Of a stretch of DNA of 6,274 nucleotides, positions 5,622 through 6,274 are shown in pieces. The notes under the pieces are model-generated. The model was given only the letters and a program-made list of their open reading frames with translations. It was not told where the DNA came from and ran no database searches. Each line of letters opens with the position of its first letter. The stretch's first letter is position 1. A program made the translations under genes and the position numbers. Location of the stretch: positions 1 through 6,274 of the forward strand of contig CABSDO010000103.1 of NCBI GenBank assembly GCA_902476475.1, given 5' to 3'. The DNA is from an uncultured Collinsella sp. (lineage in GTDB: Bacteria; Actinomycetota; Coriobacteriia; Coriobacteriales; Coriobacteriaceae).

Positions 5622-6274
5622 CTATCCGCACACGCCGCATTTTGCACAGGCCGAAAGTGCGGCCGGAGCCTGCGCGATGCCGCCCTTGGCCGTCTCGCGC
5701 AACGTGGCAGGCAGGGCGTGGCCCACCGAGAGCATGACGTGTGCCATCTGGTCAAACGGCACCAGGCTCTTGATGCCGGCGAGGGCGAGTTGCGCCGAGC
5801 TAAAGGCCGCGGCCACGCCTATGGCGTTGCGGTTTTGGCAGGGCACCTCGACAAGGCCGCCGACAGGGTCGCAAACGAGGCCCAACAGGTTGCTCAGCGC
5901 GATGGAGCTGGCATCGAGCGCTTGCTCGGGCGTGCCATCCATCATCTGGACCAGTGCGGCGGCGGCCATGGCGGCAGCGCTTCCAACCTCGGCCTGGCAT
6001 CCGCCCTCGGCGCCGGCGACGCAGGCACTCGTGGTGAGGTTGAGGCCGATGGCGGCGGCGCAGTAGAGGGCATCCATGACCTGTTCGTCGTCGAGCTGGA
6101 GGTGATCGGCGAGCGCCAGCACGCAGCCGGGTACGACGCCCGCGGAGCCGGCCGTGGGGGCGGCGACGATCACACCCATGGTGGCGGAGCGCTCGAGCAC
6201 GGCCATCGCTCGGGACACGGCATCGGTCTGAACGGGGCCCATTAGGCTTGTGCTCAAATCGTTGCGGCAGGGGG
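5622..6274 (-). CDS. sdaAA: L-serine dehydratase, iron-sulfur type, alpha chain or domain (C-terminal part)
   Basis: The frame is open to the right edge, so only the last 216 or so residues are visible and the true start lies outside. It would convert L-serine to pyruvate and ammonia in the cytoplasm using an oxygen-sensitive [4Fe-4S] cluster. Family signatures include APTAGSAGVVPG near the start of the visible part, then AEGGCQAEVG, VCDPVGG and VPCQNRN. The last three supply the cysteines that hold the cluster in this family. The segment VPFDQ...LPATLRETAKGGIA resembles, from memory, the separate alpha chain of two-subunit enzymes more than single-chain E. coli SdaA; that cannot be settled without the missing end. 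The protein ends in CAKCGVCG, with three cysteines in the last eight residues. In Legionella serine dehydratase a C-terminal Cys reaches into the active site as an iron ligand, and here the second-last residue is Cys, as in E. coli SdaA. A terminator follows. Confidence 0.92.
   Translation of the reverse strand, partial: PCRNDLSTSLMGPVQTDAVSRAMAVLERSATMGVIVAAPTAGSAGVVPGCVLALADHLQLDDEQVMDALYCAAAIGLNLTTSACVAGAEGGCQAEVGSAAAMAAAALVQMMDGTPEQALDASSIALSNLLGLVCDPVGGLVEVPCQNRNAIGVAAAFSSAQLALAGIKSLVPFDQMAHVMLSVGHALPATLRETAKGGIAQAPAALSACAKCGVCG

Noticed and set aside
5397..6245. A 282-codon plus-strand frame spanning the transpeptidase start, the gap and the serine dehydratase
   Set aside because: It crosses a terminator and promoter region and is antisense to a well-supported enzyme; the His/Gly/Ala-rich product resembles no family I know.

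Overview
The window carries a compact set of genes that all read on the minus strand, so right to left in these coordinates. The composition is GC-rich, the Shine-Dalgarno sites are AAAGGAG-like, and one overlapping start is GTG. The envelope proteins are of Gram-positive type: a membrane-anchored L,D-transpeptidase and an ABC exporter with an adaptor but no TolC-like partner in view. Together these suggest a high-GC Gram-positive. My best guess is an anaerobic gut actinobacterium of the Coriobacteriia (Collinsella-like), where Fe-S serine dehydratases are common. That assignment is inference, because no rRNA or other marker gene is present.

In transcription order: (1) positions 6274-5622 hold the C-terminal part of an iron-sulfur L-serine dehydratase (alpha chain or domain), cut by the right edge and followed by a hairpin terminator at 5582-5603. 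(2) A candidate promoter (5530-5558) leads into a 577-residue YkuD-type L,D-transpeptidase at 5472-3739. It has a cytoplasmic Gln/Arg-rich tail, one membrane helix and a C-terminal catalytic SHGC motif. (3) A 132-base gap (3607-3738) holds a perfect 12-bp hairpin. (4) Positions 3606-189 hold a tightly coupled three-gene exporter of the MacA-MacB / YknX-YknY-YknZ type: membrane fusion (adaptor) protein, ATPase and FtsX/MacB-like permease. Stop and start codons overlap by 1 and 4 bases. (5) The left 188 bases hold no intact gene. They contain an imperfect 63-bp palindrome (111-173) and, at the edge on the plus strand, what looks like a decayed IS21-type transposase fragment.

The exporter genes should form one complex: the ATPase dimer drives conformational change in the permease, and the adaptor sits on the extracytoplasmic face. 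Systems of this type in Gram-positives are linked to export of, or protection from, peptides and other envelope-active compounds, but the substrate cannot be read from this sequence. The L,D-transpeptidase forms or remodels peptidoglycan cross-links outside the membrane. Its placement just upstream and co-directional suggests, without proving, an envelope-related cluster. The serine dehydratase is a separate metabolic unit with its own terminator.

I found no clear undescribed system. The points most worth a second look are the 63-bp palindrome beside the IS remnant, the structured leader of the exporter operon, and the long charged cytoplasmic tails on both the transpeptidase and the adaptor.
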